Below, one piece after another: positions 18,366 to 26,880 of a stretch of 64,000 nucleotides of DNA. Within the stretch, counting starts at the first letter, position 1; every line of letters begins with the position of its first letter. The position numbers and the translations under genes are program-made. The DNA comes from CALINB01 sp938045325 (lineage in GTDB: Bacteria; Pseudomonadota; Alphaproteobacteria; Rhodospirillales; CALINB01). Location: positions 372,001-436,000 of the forward strand of contig JAYNQW010000001.1 in the NCBI GenBank assembly GCA_038114465.1. The letters are read 5' to 3'. Below the pieces are notes generated by a model. That model saw only the letters and a list, made by a program, of their open reading frames with translations. It ran no database searches and was not told the origin of the DNA.

Positions 18366-18923
18366 ATGCGCTTATTTATTGGTTTAGCCTTGCCTGAAAA
18401 CATTCGATCAACCTTATCGGCGGTTCAATCCGGCTTGCCCGGAGCGAAGTGGGTTAAGCCTGAGAACTTCCATATGACGTTGCGTTTTATAGGGGATACG
18501 GAACGGCGGGTAGCGGAGGATATTGATTCTTCATTAAGTGATATCCGTGTGCCGGCTTTCGATATGAAATTATCCGGCCTCGGCTGTTTCGAAACAAAAG
18601 GCCGGGTCCGGTCTTTGTGGGTTCAAGTGTTAAAATCCGAGCCCTTGAAGCGGCTTCACGAAAAGATCGAATCCGCCGTCGTGCGCACGGGTTTCGAGCC
18701 GGAACGCCGGAAGTTCAAACCGCATATCACGCTGGCACGGTTTAAAGGCGGTGCATCGTCGGACCGGATCGGCATGTTCATGGAAACCCATAACGGTATT
18801 CAAATCGAGTCGTTTACCGTCAATCAATTTACGCTGTTTCGCAGCCATCTTGGCGGTGAAGGGTCAGTTTACGAGCCTTTGGCCGAATACGAATTGTACG
18901 AAGAGATTATGATTGGGGCTTAA
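18366..18923 (+). CDS. thpR: RNA 2',3'-cyclic phosphodiesterase
   Basis: Protein of 185 residues of the 2H phosphoesterase superfamily, which opens 2',3'-cyclic phosphate ends of RNA. The two catalytic HxT motifs are visible: HMTLRFIG (His36) and HITLARFK near residue 121. The opening MRLFIGLALPENIR is typical. Its 3' end overlaps the convergent phosphatase gene by 17 bases. Confidence 0.93.
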   Translation: MRLFIGLALPENIRSTLSAVQSGLPGAKWVKPENFHMTLRFIGDTERRVAEDIDSSLSDIRVPAFDMKLSGLGCFETKGRVRSLWVQVLKSEPLKRLHEKIESAVVRTGFEPERRKFKPHITLARFKGGASSDRIGMFMETHNGIQIESFTVNQFTLFRSHLGGEGSVYEPLAEYELYEEIMIGA

Positions 18924-19419
18924 GACGGGATTGCGATTGAATGTGTTCAAGCAGCCCCTGAGATGCCTGTTCGATTAAATCGAGGACCAACTCGAAGCCT
19001 TGAGAGTCACTGGTATAAGGATCGGGAATATCCGTACGGTCCGCACCAGGCGCGTATTCGAGAAACAATCGAATGCGATTTTCAAAACCGGCCGGGCATT
19101 GACGTTTTAATTTTACCAGATTGTCGTTGTCCATCGCGATAATGTAGTCAAAACGTGCGAAATCATCTTCGCCTGTTTGCCGTGCGCGCAAATTTGTTAG
19201 GTCAATGCCGCGTGCCTTGGCGGCGGCTTGCGCGCGCTGATCTGGCGGTTCGCCTAAGTGATAAGCGGATGTGCCGGCGGAATCGATATAAATCTGTTCG
19301 CTTAAGTTATGTTGTCTGATGAGATTGCGAAAAACACCTTCCGCCGTGGGCGAACGGCAAATATTACCCAAACACACGAATAGAACGTTTACGGCGTGAT
19401 CCTGCGGTATGGTGGTCAT
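18907..19419 (-). CDS. low-molecular-weight protein-tyrosine phosphatase
   Basis: Protein of 170 residues with the catalytic CX5R loop CLGNICRS (Cys16 to Arg22) near the N-terminus and the general-acid region IPDPYTSD in the C-terminal third. Length and order match low-molecular-weight phosphatases. No tyrosine kinase or capsule locus lies next to it, so the target is unknown. It is divergent from merF with about 77 bases between the starts. Confidence 0.93.
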   Translation of the reverse strand: MTTIPQDHAVNVLFVCLGNICRSPTAEGVFRNLIRQHNLSEQIYIDSAGTSAYHLGEPPDQRAQAAAKARGIDLTNLRARQTGEDDFARFDYIIAMDNDNLVKLKRQCPAGFENRIRLFLEYAPGADRTDIPDPYTSDSQGFELVLDLIEQASQGLLEHIQSQSRLKPQS

Positions 19420-19496
19420 AACGGTGATTTAACTTGAACGATTGATGGGTTCTCGTTCTATCATAGACAGCAAACCGGAATAGAAAAGAGCGCCGA

Positions 19497-19724
19497 ATGG
19501 CAAACATGAAATTATTCAAACTCAGCGCCTGCGGCACGGGCATTATGGCCGTCTGCTGTTTCACGCCGGTATTGGTCATTCTTTTTAGCGCGGTTGGTTT
19601 GTCGGCATGGCTCGGTTGGCTCGATTATGTGTTGCTGCCGGCGCTTGCTATTTTTTTCATACTGACTGTCATTTTCGGCGTGCGTGTTTACCGGGAAAAA
19701 CGCCGGGCCGGGGAGTCGTCATGA
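19497..19724 (+). CDS. merF: MerF-like mercury transport membrane protein
   Basis: Protein of 75 residues with two membrane spans (about 10-33 and 42-65). The first span holds CCFTPVLVILFSAVGLSA and the second DYVLLPALAIFFILT, both hallmark MerF wording. The vicinal Cys pair that receives Hg(II) is present; the second Cys pair found at the C-terminus of plasmid MerF is absent here. Its TGA overlaps the ATG of the next gene (ATGA). No merA or merR is visible, so a general metal or metalloid uptake role is possible. Confidence 0.85.
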   Translation: MANMKLFKLSACGTGIMAVCCFTPVLVILFSAVGLSAWLGWLDYVLLPALAIFFILTVIFGVRVYREKRRAGESS

Positions 19725-19924
19725 TTGCGTTGAACTCGGTGATTACATGCCCCAACTGCGGTCATCAGGAAACAGAAATCATGCCGGATGATGCCTGTCA
19801 GTATTTTTATGACTGTAAAAATTGCAGTAAAGTCCTTAAGCCCGAGCCTGGAGATTGATGTGTATTTTGTTCTTATGGCACCGTGCCGTGCCCACCCATT
19901 CAGGAATCAAACGCAGGTAAATGA
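19721..19924 (+). CDS. GDUCVxC-domain selenoprotein (in-frame TGA = Sec46)
   Basis: Small protein of 67 residues if the in-frame TGA at 19856-19858 is read as selenocysteine. Before it come two CxxC pairs (CPNC at 10-13 and CKNC at 32-35) and PEPGD; after it the frame continues CVFCSYGTVPCPPIQ to a TGA at 19922. The family is known as the GDCCVxC domain, with either Cys or Sec at this site, so the motif here reads GD-U-CVFC. The read-through end overlaps the ATG of cobB (ATGA), and the start overlaps the merF stop, so the frame across the TGA is needed for a tightly coupled operon. The role is probably thiol/selenol metal handling beside MerF; this is inferred. Confidence 0.88.
19874..19893 (+). 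promoter_or_regulatory. possible SECIS hairpin of the GDUCVxC gene
   Basis: About 18 bases after the TGA the RNA can form GGCAC-CGUGCC-GUGCC, or a variant AUGGC-ACCGU-GCCGU. The stem is only five pairs and two registers compete, so this is the weakest of the five SECIS candidates in the window. Confidence 0.45.
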
Positions 19925-20649
19925 GTAAAATTGAATCGAAAAATATCGTTATTTTGACCGGCGCCGGGATTTCGAAAGAATCCGGACTGAAAACCTTCCG
20001 CGATCCGGACGGCATTTGGGCGCAACACCGAATCGAAGACGTTGCGACGCCGGATGCCTTCAAGCGAAACCCGGAACAAGTGCAGGCGTTCTACAACATG
20101 CGCCGGGATAAGCTTTACACCGGTAATCTGGAGCCCAACGCCGCGCATTTGGCTCTCGCTAAGCTTGAGCAAGAGTGGCCGGGCGATGTGTTTTTGGTGA
20201 CTCAAAACGTCGATAACCTGCATGACAAGGCGGGATCAAAAAATCTCCTGCATATGCACGGCGAGTTGTCCAAGGTGAAGTGCAACGCCTGCGGTCATAC
20301 TGTGCCCTGGGAAGGCGATCTTTCGACCGAAGACGTGTGCGAAGCGTGTAATACGCCGGCACTGTTGCGTCCGGCGATTGTGTGGTTCGGCGAAATGCCT
20401 TTGGAGATGGACCGAATTATGGCCGCTTTAACGGATTGTGATTTGTTTATGTCGATCGGTACGTCGGGCAATGTTTACCCGGCGGCTGGATTTGTGCAGG
20501 AGGCCCGCATGAACGGCAAGGCACATACGGTGGAGTTGAATTTGGAACCATCGGAAGGTGCCTCGCTGTTTCACGATTCCCGTTACGGCCCGGCGACCGA
20601 AGTGGTGCCGCAATACGTCGACGAAATTTTGCGCGATGGCTGGGCTTAA
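19921..20649 (+). CDS. cobB: NAD-dependent protein deacylase (sirtuin)
   Basis: Sirtuin of 242 residues that removes acyl groups from lysines using NAD. Visible are GAGIS (14-18), the QNVDNLHDKAG loop, catalytic His113 in HMHGE, and the zinc-ribbon Cys pairs CNAC and CEAC. FYNMRR carries the Tyr58/Arg61 pair typical of class III enzymes such as SIRT5 and E. coli CobB, suggesting desuccinylase as well as deacetylase activity. It starts within the stop of the selenoprotein gene and overlaps the next gene. Confidence 0.95.
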   Translation: MSKIESKNIVILTGAGISKESGLKTFRDPDGIWAQHRIEDVATPDAFKRNPEQVQAFYNMRRDKLYTGNLEPNAAHLALAKLEQEWPGDVFLVTQNVDNLHDKAGSKNLLHMHGELSKVKCNACGHTVPWEGDLSTEDVCEACNTPALLRPAIVWFGEMPLEMDRIMAALTDCDLFMSIGTSGNVYPAAGFVQEARMNGKAHTVELNLEPSEGASLFHDSRYGPATEVVPQYVDEILRDGWA

Positions 20650-21223
20650 TTCACTTTTAAAGGACATCCGGGCCTGCCGGATTTGCGAGCAGCATTTGCC
20701 GCTGGGTCCCAACCCGGTGATCCGTGCTTCGAAAAGCGCAAAGATTCTTATCATCGGCCAAGCGCCGGGGACGAAGGTTCATAATACGGGGCTTTCCTGG
20801 AACGATGCATCGGGAGACCGCTTGCGTGATTGGATGCAGGTCGATCGGGAGACGTTTTACGATGAAAGCCGCGTCGCCGTGATGCCGATGGGATTGTGTT
20901 ATCCAGGGCGGCAATCGAAGGGCGGCGACAAACCGCCGCGCCCCGAATGCGCGCCGCAGTGGCACGATCCGGTACGCAAACAATTATCCAACGTTGAGCT
21001 GATTTTCCTCGTCGGCAGTTACGCGCAAAAATATTATCTCGGCAAACACCGCAAAAAAACTATGACTGAAACGATCAAGGACTGGCGGGATTATTTACCG
21101 GAATACATCCTGACCCCGCATCCGAGCTGGCGAACCACGTTTTGGCTCAAGGAAAATCCCTGGTTTGAGAAAGACGTCTTGCCGGAATTGCGTAAGCGGG
21201 TGAAGAAGCTACTGAAAACTTGA
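20636..21223 (+). CDS. uracil-DNA glycosylase family protein
   Basis: Protein of 195 residues from the ATG at 20636, which lies inside the 3' end of cobB; the longer upstream frame is not needed. The uracil-DNA-glycosylase-like fold shows as ILIIGQAPGTKVHNTGLSWND near residue 40, and the late HPSWRTTFW. An N-terminal CRICEQ segment is present, but the full four-Cys iron-sulfur pattern of family 4 is not. These members are often annotated only at superfamily level. It converges on argG with 5 bases between the ends. Confidence 0.85.
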   Translation: MAGLNSLLKDIRACRICEQHLPLGPNPVIRASKSAKILIIGQAPGTKVHNTGLSWNDASGDRLRDWMQVDRETFYDESRVAVMPMGLCYPGRQSKGGDKPPRPECAPQWHDPVRKQLSNVELIFLVGSYAQKYYLGKHRKKTMTETIKDWRDYLPEYILTPHPSWRTTFWLKENPWFEKDVLPELRKRVKKLLKT

Positions 21224-21228
21224 ATAAC

Positions 21229-22428
21229 TTACTTTTTGCCGAGCCGAAGCCGAAGGGCATTGAGTTTGATAAAGCCTTCGGCATCCCGTTGATCGTACAC
21301 TTGATCGGCTTCGAAGGTGGCGATGTCTTCGTCGTACAAGCTGTTCGGTGATTTCCGTCCGGTGACGATGACATTGCCTTTAAAGAGTTTCAGGCGGACC
21401 GTGCCGGTTACGTTCTTTTGCGACTCATCAATGGCGGCCTGCAACATTTCGCGTTCCGGTGCGAACCAGAAACCGTTGTAAACGAGTTCCGCATAGCGCG
21501 GCATCAACTCGTCTTTGAGATGTTGTGCCGCTTTATCGATGGTGAGTGATTCGATGGCCCGATGTGCATGCAAAAGGACCGTGCCGCCGGGGGTTTCATA
21601 AACACCGCGGGATTTCATGCCGACAAACCGGTTTTCAACGATATCGGCCCGGCCGATACCATGCTGCCCGGCGATCTCGTTGAGCTTCGTCAGCAAGGCT
21701 GCCGGTGTCAGTTTTTTACCATCGATGGCTACCGCATCGCCTTTTGTGAATTCGATTTCGATTTCGACAGACTGATCGGGCGCGGCCTCGGGTGCGACGG
21801 AACGCCGAAACATGGATTCATCGGGCGCGGTCCAGGGGTCCTCGAGCGCCTTGCCTTCATATGAGATGTGCAACAAGTTCGCGTCCATCGAATAGGGCGC
21901 TTCGCCGTGTTTATCCTTCGGCACGGAAATCTGATGGGATTGCGCGTATTCAATAAGCTTCGTGCGCGAATTGAGATCCCATTCCCGCCATGGTGCGATG
22001 ACCTTGATGCCAGGTTCAAGCGCGTAATAGCCGAGCTCGAAGCGGACTTGGTCATTGCCTTTGCCAGTGGCGCCATGGGATACCGCGTCCGAGCCGGTTT
22101 CGCGCGCAATTTCGATTTGTCGCTTGGCAATCAACGGCCGTGCGATCGATGTACCAAGCAAATACGTTCCTTCATATAAAGCGTTGGCCCGAAACATCGG
22201 GAATACGTAATCGCGGACAAACTCTTCGCGCAGGTCTTCGATATAAATTTCTTTCACGCCGTGTTGTTCGGCCTTGGCCCGGGCTTCCTCGACCTCTTCA
22301 CCTTGGCCGATATCGGCGGTAAATGTGACCACGTCGCAGGCGTAGGTATCCTGCAGCCATTTTAAGATGACCGACGTATCCAGCCCGCCTGAATAGGCGA
22401 GGACGACTTTTTTAACCGATGTGCTCAT
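21229..22428 (-). CDS. argG: argininosuccinate synthase
   Basis: Joins citrulline and aspartate using ATP in arginine synthesis. From the ATG at 22428 the protein has 399 residues and begins MSTSVKKVVLAYSGGLDTSV, with the PP-loop YSGGLDTS; an upstream in-frame ATG at 22461 would add 11 unlikely residues. Further signatures are GATGKGNDQVRFE and GRKSPNSLYDEDIATF. Length is normal. No other arg gene is adjacent. Confidence 0.97.
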   Translation of the reverse strand: MSTSVKKVVLAYSGGLDTSVILKWLQDTYACDVVTFTADIGQGEEVEEARAKAEQHGVKEIYIEDLREEFVRDYVFPMFRANALYEGTYLLGTSIARPLIAKRQIEIARETGSDAVSHGATGKGNDQVRFELGYYALEPGIKVIAPWREWDLNSRTKLIEYAQSHQISVPKDKHGEAPYSMDANLLHISYEGKALEDPWTAPDESMFRRSVAPEAAPDQSVEIEIEFTKGDAVAIDGKKLTPAALLTKLNEIAGQHGIGRADIVENRFVGMKSRGVYETPGGTVLLHAHRAIESLTIDKAAQHLKDELMPRYAELVYNGFWFAPEREMLQAAIDESQKNVTGTVRLKLFKGNVIVTGRKSPNSLYDEDIATFEADQVYDQRDAEGFIKLNALRLRLGKK

Positions 22429-22515
22429 AACGTGATGCGTTTCATTGTATCCGGAAAACAATTTCGCCGGGAAAAAGAGCGCCCCCTATAGGGGATTTAG
22501 CGTTAAAGGGCAACT

Positions 22516-23418
22516 CTAGCTACCGAGTTTAGCGCCCTTATCAATACTGAATTCATTGGCCGCGATTTTACCTTCGCCTTCGGGCCGTACGCGTTTAACC
22601 AGGATTTGCCCGCCGTCGGCGGCGACTAGGAAGCCTTCATCGGTGGTGTCCGTAACCGTTCCCGGTTTTCCAGCGTCCCCGCCGACTTTTGCCGAATCGA
22701 AAATATCGATTTTTTTGCCGCCGAGCGTTGTCCAGGCGCCGGGTGCGGGATTGGTTCCGCGAATGAGGTTGTAAACCTCATCGACCGGTTTCGACCAATC
22801 GATTTCGGCGAGGTCTTTTTTAAACCAGCTTTCGTAGGTCGATTTCGAATGATCCTGTTCGATGCGCGGCGCCTTGCCCTCCTTGACCAGATCTATGGAT
22901 TCGATCATGGCATCGACCCCCATGGGAAACAGTTTATCAAAATAAACCGTACCTAAGGTGTCGTCGGGTGTGATCTCGCATTCCTTTTGCATCAGGATCG
23001 GTCCTTCATCGAGGCCGTTATCTGGCCAGAAGATTGACAGACCGGTTTTCGTCGAGCCTTGAACGATGGGCCAATTGATGGAACTCGGCCCGCGGTGCAG
23101 CGGCAGCAGCGAAGGGTGATATTGAATCGTATCGTGTTTCGGCAGATATAGAATTTCTTCCGGCACGAACAGTGTCACAAACGCCATCACGCCAAGGTCC
23201 GGTTCGTAAGATGCGACCAATTCGCGGGCTTCTTCAGTTTTATAAGAGGCTGGCTGGTGTACCGGCAGACCTTTTTCAAGGGCGAATTCTTTTAAGGGGT
23301 CAGCCCGGCTGCCTTTATCGGGAGCGCAAAAAACGGCCACGACATTGTCGCCACGTTCGAGCATTTTTTCCAATACCGATTTCCCGAAGGCTTGTTGTCC
23401 ATTGATGATGTAGCGCAT
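22516..23418 (-). CDS. formyltransferase family protein (10-formyl-THF hydrolase-domain like)
   Basis: Protein of 300 residues from the ATG at 23418, preceded by GGGGAG. It has the formyltransferase core with the HPSLLPLHRGPSSINWPI segment and the Asp-containing GLDEGPILMQ, and a C-terminal domain like that of methionyl-tRNA formyltransferase. Wording such as YHPSLLPLHRGPSSINW is closest to the N-terminal half of 10-formyltetrahydrofolate dehydrogenase. It is therefore more likely a folate formyl-hydrolase or sugar/amine formyltransferase than the initiator-tRNA enzyme. Confidence 0.85.
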   Translation of the reverse strand: MRYIINGQQAFGKSVLEKMLERGDNVVAVFCAPDKGSRADPLKEFALEKGLPVHQPASYKTEEARELVASYEPDLGVMAFVTLFVPEEILYLPKHDTIQYHPSLLPLHRGPSSINWPIVQGSTKTGLSIFWPDNGLDEGPILMQKECEITPDDTLGTVYFDKLFPMGVDAMIESIDLVKEGKAPRIEQDHSKSTYESWFKKDLAEIDWSKPVDEVYNLIRGTNPAPGAWTTLGGKKIDIFDSAKVGGDAGKPGTVTDTTDEGFLVAADGGQILVKRVRPEGEGKIAANEFSIDKGAKLGS

Positions 23419-23735
23419 GGCACTCCCCATTTGGTTTTCATTCGCGTTGATCGCATCCAGCACCGTGATACAGGAAAACGGTAGCCGAAAAAACCCGCCC
23501 CGTGCCGGGGGGGCACGCGGGGCGGGTTATGTGCCCCGAAGAGAAACCGGTTCTGGACGGCAGGGTGTCCGCACCGAAAGGGGCAATTCGTCATGCTGTT
23601 TTAGGACCACATGGTCCATTTATAAATCTACTGGTCTGGGACTGCTAAGTCCAGATAGAAAGTTTCTGAAAATCAGAAACATATCAATGTATTAGGGAAA
23701 TCCCTTAAAACTTTACCGTAAGCCTAGGGGAAACC
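23419..23735. other. intergenic stretch with a terminator and a series of short hairpins
   Basis: About 317 bases between rlmN and the formyltransferase gene, both on the minus strand. It holds one GC-rich terminator hairpin (23496-23532) and, between 23603 and 23740, five short inverted repeats in a row. No open frame of note is present. Confidence 0.7.
23491..23532 (-). terminator. rho-independent terminator downstream of rlmN
   Basis: Inverted repeat AACCCGCCCC-GTGCC ... GGCAC-GC-GGGGCGGGTT with a GC-rich stem of about 15 pairs. On the minus strand it is followed by a run of T (the A run at about 23491-23496 on the plus strand), so it fits termination of the rlmN transcript. Confidence 0.8.
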
Positions 23736-23740
23736 CTAGG
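23603..23740. repeat. series of five short palindromic hairpins
   Basis: Five consecutive inverted repeats: GGACC-ACAT-GGTCC (23604-23617); TCTGGGACT-GCTA-AGTCCAGA (23635-23655, one bulged G); GTTTCTGA-AAA-TCAGAAAC (23662-23680); AGGGA-AA-TCCCT (23694-23705); CCTAGGG-GAAA-CCCTAGG (23723-23740). The last one contains the rlmN TAG stop. The sequences differ from each other, so this is a set of hairpins and not a copied repeat. Function unknown. Confidence 0.7.
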
Positions 23741-24839
23741 TTTGTGGCTGCGGCGCCAGCGCCGAAGGGGTGGGGCGGCGCGATTTGATGCTTTCGGTGC
23801 GAATTTGTCCACAGGCCGCCAAAATATCGCGTCCGCGCGGCATGCGGATCGGAGCGGAATATCCGGCCTTATTTAGGATTTCTGAAAACCGCCTCATGGC
23901 ATTGTTGCTTGAACATTCGTAAATGGAGCCGGGCCAAGGGTTGAAGGGTATCAAATTAAATTTGGCCGGGATTCCCGCAACCAATTGCGCGAGCTTACGG
24001 GCATCGTCCTCGGAGTCGTTGATGCCTTTCAGCATGACGTATTCAAACGTAATCCGCCGAGCGTTGCTAGCACCCGGATAATCACGACAAGCCTGCATCA
24101 ATTCGGCGATCGGGTATTTTTTATTGATCGGGACTAGGACGTCTCTCAATTCATCCGTCACCGCATGCAGACTAATCGCCAACTTGACGCCGAGTTCATG
24201 GCCAACCTTTTCGATCATTGGCACGACCCCCGATGTTGATAGGGTGATCCGCCGTTTGGACAGAGCAATACCTTCTTGGTCCATGATGATCGTCAGCGCC
24301 TTGGCGACGTTGTCATAATTGAACAGCGGTTCACCCATGCCCATCATGACGATATTCGTCAGCAGACGGTCATCGCGGTCACTTGGCCATTCGCCGATGG
24401 CATCGCGGGCGACCATGAACTGGCCGACGATTTCAGGTGTACTGAGATTGCGTACCAGCCGTTGTGTGCCGGTATGACAAAAGGTGCAGGTGAGGGTGCA
24501 GCCCACTTGAGAAGAGACACAAAGGGCACCACGGTCGTCTTCGGGTATAAAGACGGTTTCGGCTTCGTGGCCATCTTCGAATTTCAAGAGCCATTTGCGC
24601 GATCCGTCTTCGGATTTTAAATCGGATGAGGGTTTTGGGCGTTCGACAGTAAAATTTTCAGTAAGTTTTCGCCGCAAGTCCTTTGCCAACGTCGTCATGT
24701 TGGCAAAATCGGTTTCCCCTTGATGATAGATCCAATGCCAAAGCTGCTTGGTACGAAACGGTTTTTCACCGAGCTCTGTCATCACGCCGGCAAGTTCCTC
24801 GCGTGTTAAGCCAATCAGATTCGCACGTTCAAAAGTCAT
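23736..24839 (-). CDS. rlmN: 23S rRNA (adenine-2503-C2)/tRNA methyltransferase
   Basis: Radical-SAM enzyme that methylates C2 of A2503 in 23S rRNA and A37 of some tRNAs. The 367-residue protein has the cluster motif CTLTCTFC (Cys114, Cys118, Cys121), the MGMGEPLFNYDNV segment, and a C-terminal CSSNN/ACGQ region with the second catalytic Cys pair. Its TAG stop lies inside a perfect 7-base-pair palindrome, the first of a series of hairpins downstream. Confidence 0.96.
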   Translation of the reverse strand: MTFERANLIGLTREELAGVMTELGEKPFRTKQLWHWIYHQGETDFANMTTLAKDLRRKLTENFTVERPKPSSDLKSEDGSRKWLLKFEDGHEAETVFIPEDDRGALCVSSQVGCTLTCTFCHTGTQRLVRNLSTPEIVGQFMVARDAIGEWPSDRDDRLLTNIVMMGMGEPLFNYDNVAKALTIIMDQEGIALSKRRITLSTSGVVPMIEKVGHELGVKLAISLHAVTDELRDVLVPINKKYPIAELMQACRDYPGASNARRITFEYVMLKGINDSEDDARKLAQLVAGIPAKFNLIPFNPWPGSIYECSSNNAMRRFSEILNKAGYSAPIRMPRGRDILAACGQIRTESIKSRRPTPSALAPQPQT

Positions 24840-24903
24840 AAAGTTTTGCCTGTTCGCTGTGATTTATATCATCACACAACGCATCGTAATGTGCCTGAAC
24901 GTT

Positions 24904-25440
24904 TTATTTGCTTGGGCAAGCTTTGTTAATGGCATTCAGCGCGGCGGTAAATCCTGACAGGGAATAGGTGTCCGTTGTTTTCGTTCCGCGGCCGGATATC
25001 CCGGTAATGATCATCAGCGAGCCTGCTCGCATGGCTGCAACCAATTTATTATCACCGGCTTTATCCCGGGCCCAAGCAAAGTCTTTGTCTGTAAATAACG
25101 AAAATCGTTGCGAGCCGATGTTCACGGTAACGTCGCTGCCGTTTTTATATACATAACCAGCTTTTATGCTGACAACATTGCGGGTTTTTTCCGCTGGACG
25201 ATGGGTTACGAGGACATAAGTCTCGCCGCGTTTTTTATATTTTCCGCGTTGTTTATTTGGTGTGCTGCCGATGTAGCATACCTTATTGCTGCCTTCGGAT
25301 TTGACGAAGGCGCTCCAGGCGCCGAAGTTGTTGATTAGCTGAGCCTCGAGAGGCTGCATCATCATCACGAGCAAAAACACCGCTGCAATGCCACCTTGAA
25401 AAATGCCGACAATCGGTGATTTTTGAAAAATATTTTTCAT
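24904..25440 (-). CDS. IalB-family exported protein
   Basis: Protein of 178 residues with an N-terminal signal or anchor (about 12-33, GIFQGGIAAVFLLVMMMQPLEA) and the invasion-associated-locus-B core: FGAWSAFV, KVCYIGSTP, YVLVTHRP, and GFTAALNAINKAC at the end. The family is widespread in alphaproteobacteria and its periplasmic role is unclear; virulence naming comes from Bartonella and should not be transferred. It lies between rlmN and an RNA methyltransferase on the same strand. Confidence 0.85.
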   Translation of the reverse strand: MKNIFQKSPIVGIFQGGIAAVFLLVMMMQPLEAQLINNFGAWSAFVKSEGSNKVCYIGSTPNKQRGKYKKRGETYVLVTHRPAEKTRNVVSIKAGYVYKNGSDVTVNIGSQRFSLFTDKDFAWARDKAGDNKLVAAMRAGSLMIITGISGRGTKTTDTYSLSGFTAALNAINKACPSK

Positions 25441-25461
25441 CTTTATTACATAACGCCGGTT

Positions 25462-26067
25462 TTACGTCTTGCCAAGTGTGCCCGGTTCCTCGGCATCGTT
25501 TCTGGAATCGATATTCGGCGGTTGGGCCCGAAAAGGTTCCATTGCCGCGCGATTTTTTGGCTCACCGAATACCGGTTCGGGCAACTCTTCAACCGGCGCG
25601 CCCGTCGCCACAGGCCGTGGCGCGAACCGCCCGAGACTGATCATGCGGTCGTACATCACAAGTGCACCGGCTAAAGCTAAATTAATACTGAATTTTGTCG
25701 GAATTTTGACGATGTAATCGCACCGCTCCGTCAACACCGGGCTGATGGCGCCGCGCTCGGGACCAAGAATGTAAGCGGCGTTTTTAGGGTGATGAAAACT
25801 CGGGAGCTCGATAGCCGTATCGGTGATTTCGATACCTACCATGGAACACCCCTGGGGCAGGACCATGCTCTCGGTATCGGGAAAGGCATAAAACGGCAGA
25901 TGAGACGTGGTGTCGGAGGTGTCGGCCTTGGTGCCTTCGGCACGGGCGTAATATGCGGCAACCGTAAATACGAAGCTCGCGCCAAAGGCGTGCGCAGTGC
26001 GAAACAGGCTTCCGACGTTCATGGCCTTGCTGACGCCTTCGATACCGATGCCAAAATAACCGCGCAT
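25462..26067 (-). CDS. SpoU/TrmH-family RNA 2'-O-methyltransferase
   Basis: Protein of 201 residues. The three SPOUT motifs are visible: NVGSLFRTAHAFGA (motif 1), AAYILGPERGAIS (motif 2), and IPTKFSINLALAGALVMYDR (motif 3), which form the trefoil knot and bind S-adenosylmethionine. The C-terminal 45 residues are proline-rich and not part of the fold. The RNA target is not evident. The pterin dehydratase gene lies 8 bases upstream on the same strand. Confidence 0.88.
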   Translation of the reverse strand: MRGYFGIGIEGVSKAMNVGSLFRTAHAFGASFVFTVAAYYARAEGTKADTSDTTSHLPFYAFPDTESMVLPQGCSMVGIEITDTAIELPSFHHPKNAAYILGPERGAISPVLTERCDYIVKIPTKFSINLALAGALVMYDRMISLGRFAPRPVATGAPVEELPEPVFGEPKNRAAMEPFRAQPPNIDSRNDAEEPGTLGKT

Positions 26068-26075
26068 GATCCGGC

Positions 26076-26375
26076 CTATGATTTGTTGTCAATCAGTGAG
26101 TTGATGAATTCAGCAAGCCGAATATCCCGCTCGCTGACACCGTCCGCATCGTGGGTGCTGAGTGTGATGTCGACTCGGTTATAAACATTAAACCATTCAG
26201 GGTGATGGTCCATTTTCTCCGCCATGAGCGCAATGCGCTGCATAAAACCGAACGCTTCATTGAAATCTTTGAATTTGAAACTTTTTTCAATGGCATCCCT
26301 GCCGTTTCTATCCGTCCAGCCGGATAATCGCTGAAGCGCTTTGCTTCGGTCTTCCATTGATAGTTTTTCGACCAT
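26076..26375 (-). CDS. phhB: pterin-4a-carbinolamine dehydratase
   Basis: Protein of 99 residues with the active-site signature DHHPEWFNVYNRVDITLSTH, in which the two His and the Trp/Tyr region are conserved; FKFKDFNEAFGFMQRIALMAE precedes it. The family dehydrates the carbinolamine made by aromatic amino-acid hydroxylases. No hydroxylase is next to it, and in many bacteria the gene is kept without one, with a proposed role in molybdopterin metabolism. Confidence 0.92.
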   Translation of the reverse strand: MVEKLSMEDRSKALQRLSGWTDRNGRDAIEKSFKFKDFNEAFGFMQRIALMAEKMDHHPEWFNVYNRVDITLSTHDADGVSERDIRLAEFINSLIDNKS

Positions 26376-26458
26376 CGCCGCCCCCGATCGGTTGCTTTAT
26401 TAAGTTCAATACCATGGCGCCGCTTGGCCGAACGGTCAAGGCGCGTTAAAGTTTGCGG

Positions 26459-26857
26459 ATGAGCGTTGAAATATCAAGCCGCGCCACGTCCGGTGGGTTG
26501 GAAAGAATCGCCCAAGCGGCCATTGAAAGCATACCTGATGAACTGCGCCAGCACATCCGCGACGTCGTGATTCGTATCGATGATTTTCCGGGAGATGCCG
26601 TGATGGCGGAAATGAATCTATCGAGCCCCTACGATTTACTGGGCCTGTATCAGGGCATTTCATTAGACCGCAAAAGCGTTTCCGATCCGATGCCGGACGT
26701 CGATATGATTTTTCTCTATCGTGAGCCCATCATGGTTTATGCTGAACAAACAGGAGAAGCCTTGGAGCGGGTTGTCCGTCATGTGTTGATTCATGAAATC
26801 GGACATCACTTCGGGTTATCTGACGACGATATGCGCCGGATCGAAAAGCAAGATTAA
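26459..26857 (+). CDS. minimal zinc metallopeptidase family protein
   Basis: Protein of 132 residues starting MSVEISSRATSGG at 26459; the open frame runs slightly further upstream from a TTG. It has IPDELRQHIRDVVIRIDDFP, LLGLYQGISLDRKS, and the zinc-binding HEIGHHFGLSDDDM near the C-terminus. This is the small single-domain metallopeptidase family common next to housekeeping genes in alphaproteobacteria. Peptidase activity is inferred from the HExxH-like site. Confidence 0.88.
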   Translation: MSVEISSRATSGGLERIAQAAIESIPDELRQHIRDVVIRIDDFPGDAVMAEMNLSSPYDLLGLYQGISLDRKSVSDPMPDVDMIFLYREPIMVYAEQTGEALERVVRHVLIHEIGHHFGLSDDDMRRIEKQD

Positions 26858-26880
26858 TTCGACAAAGGAGGTATCCGTTC

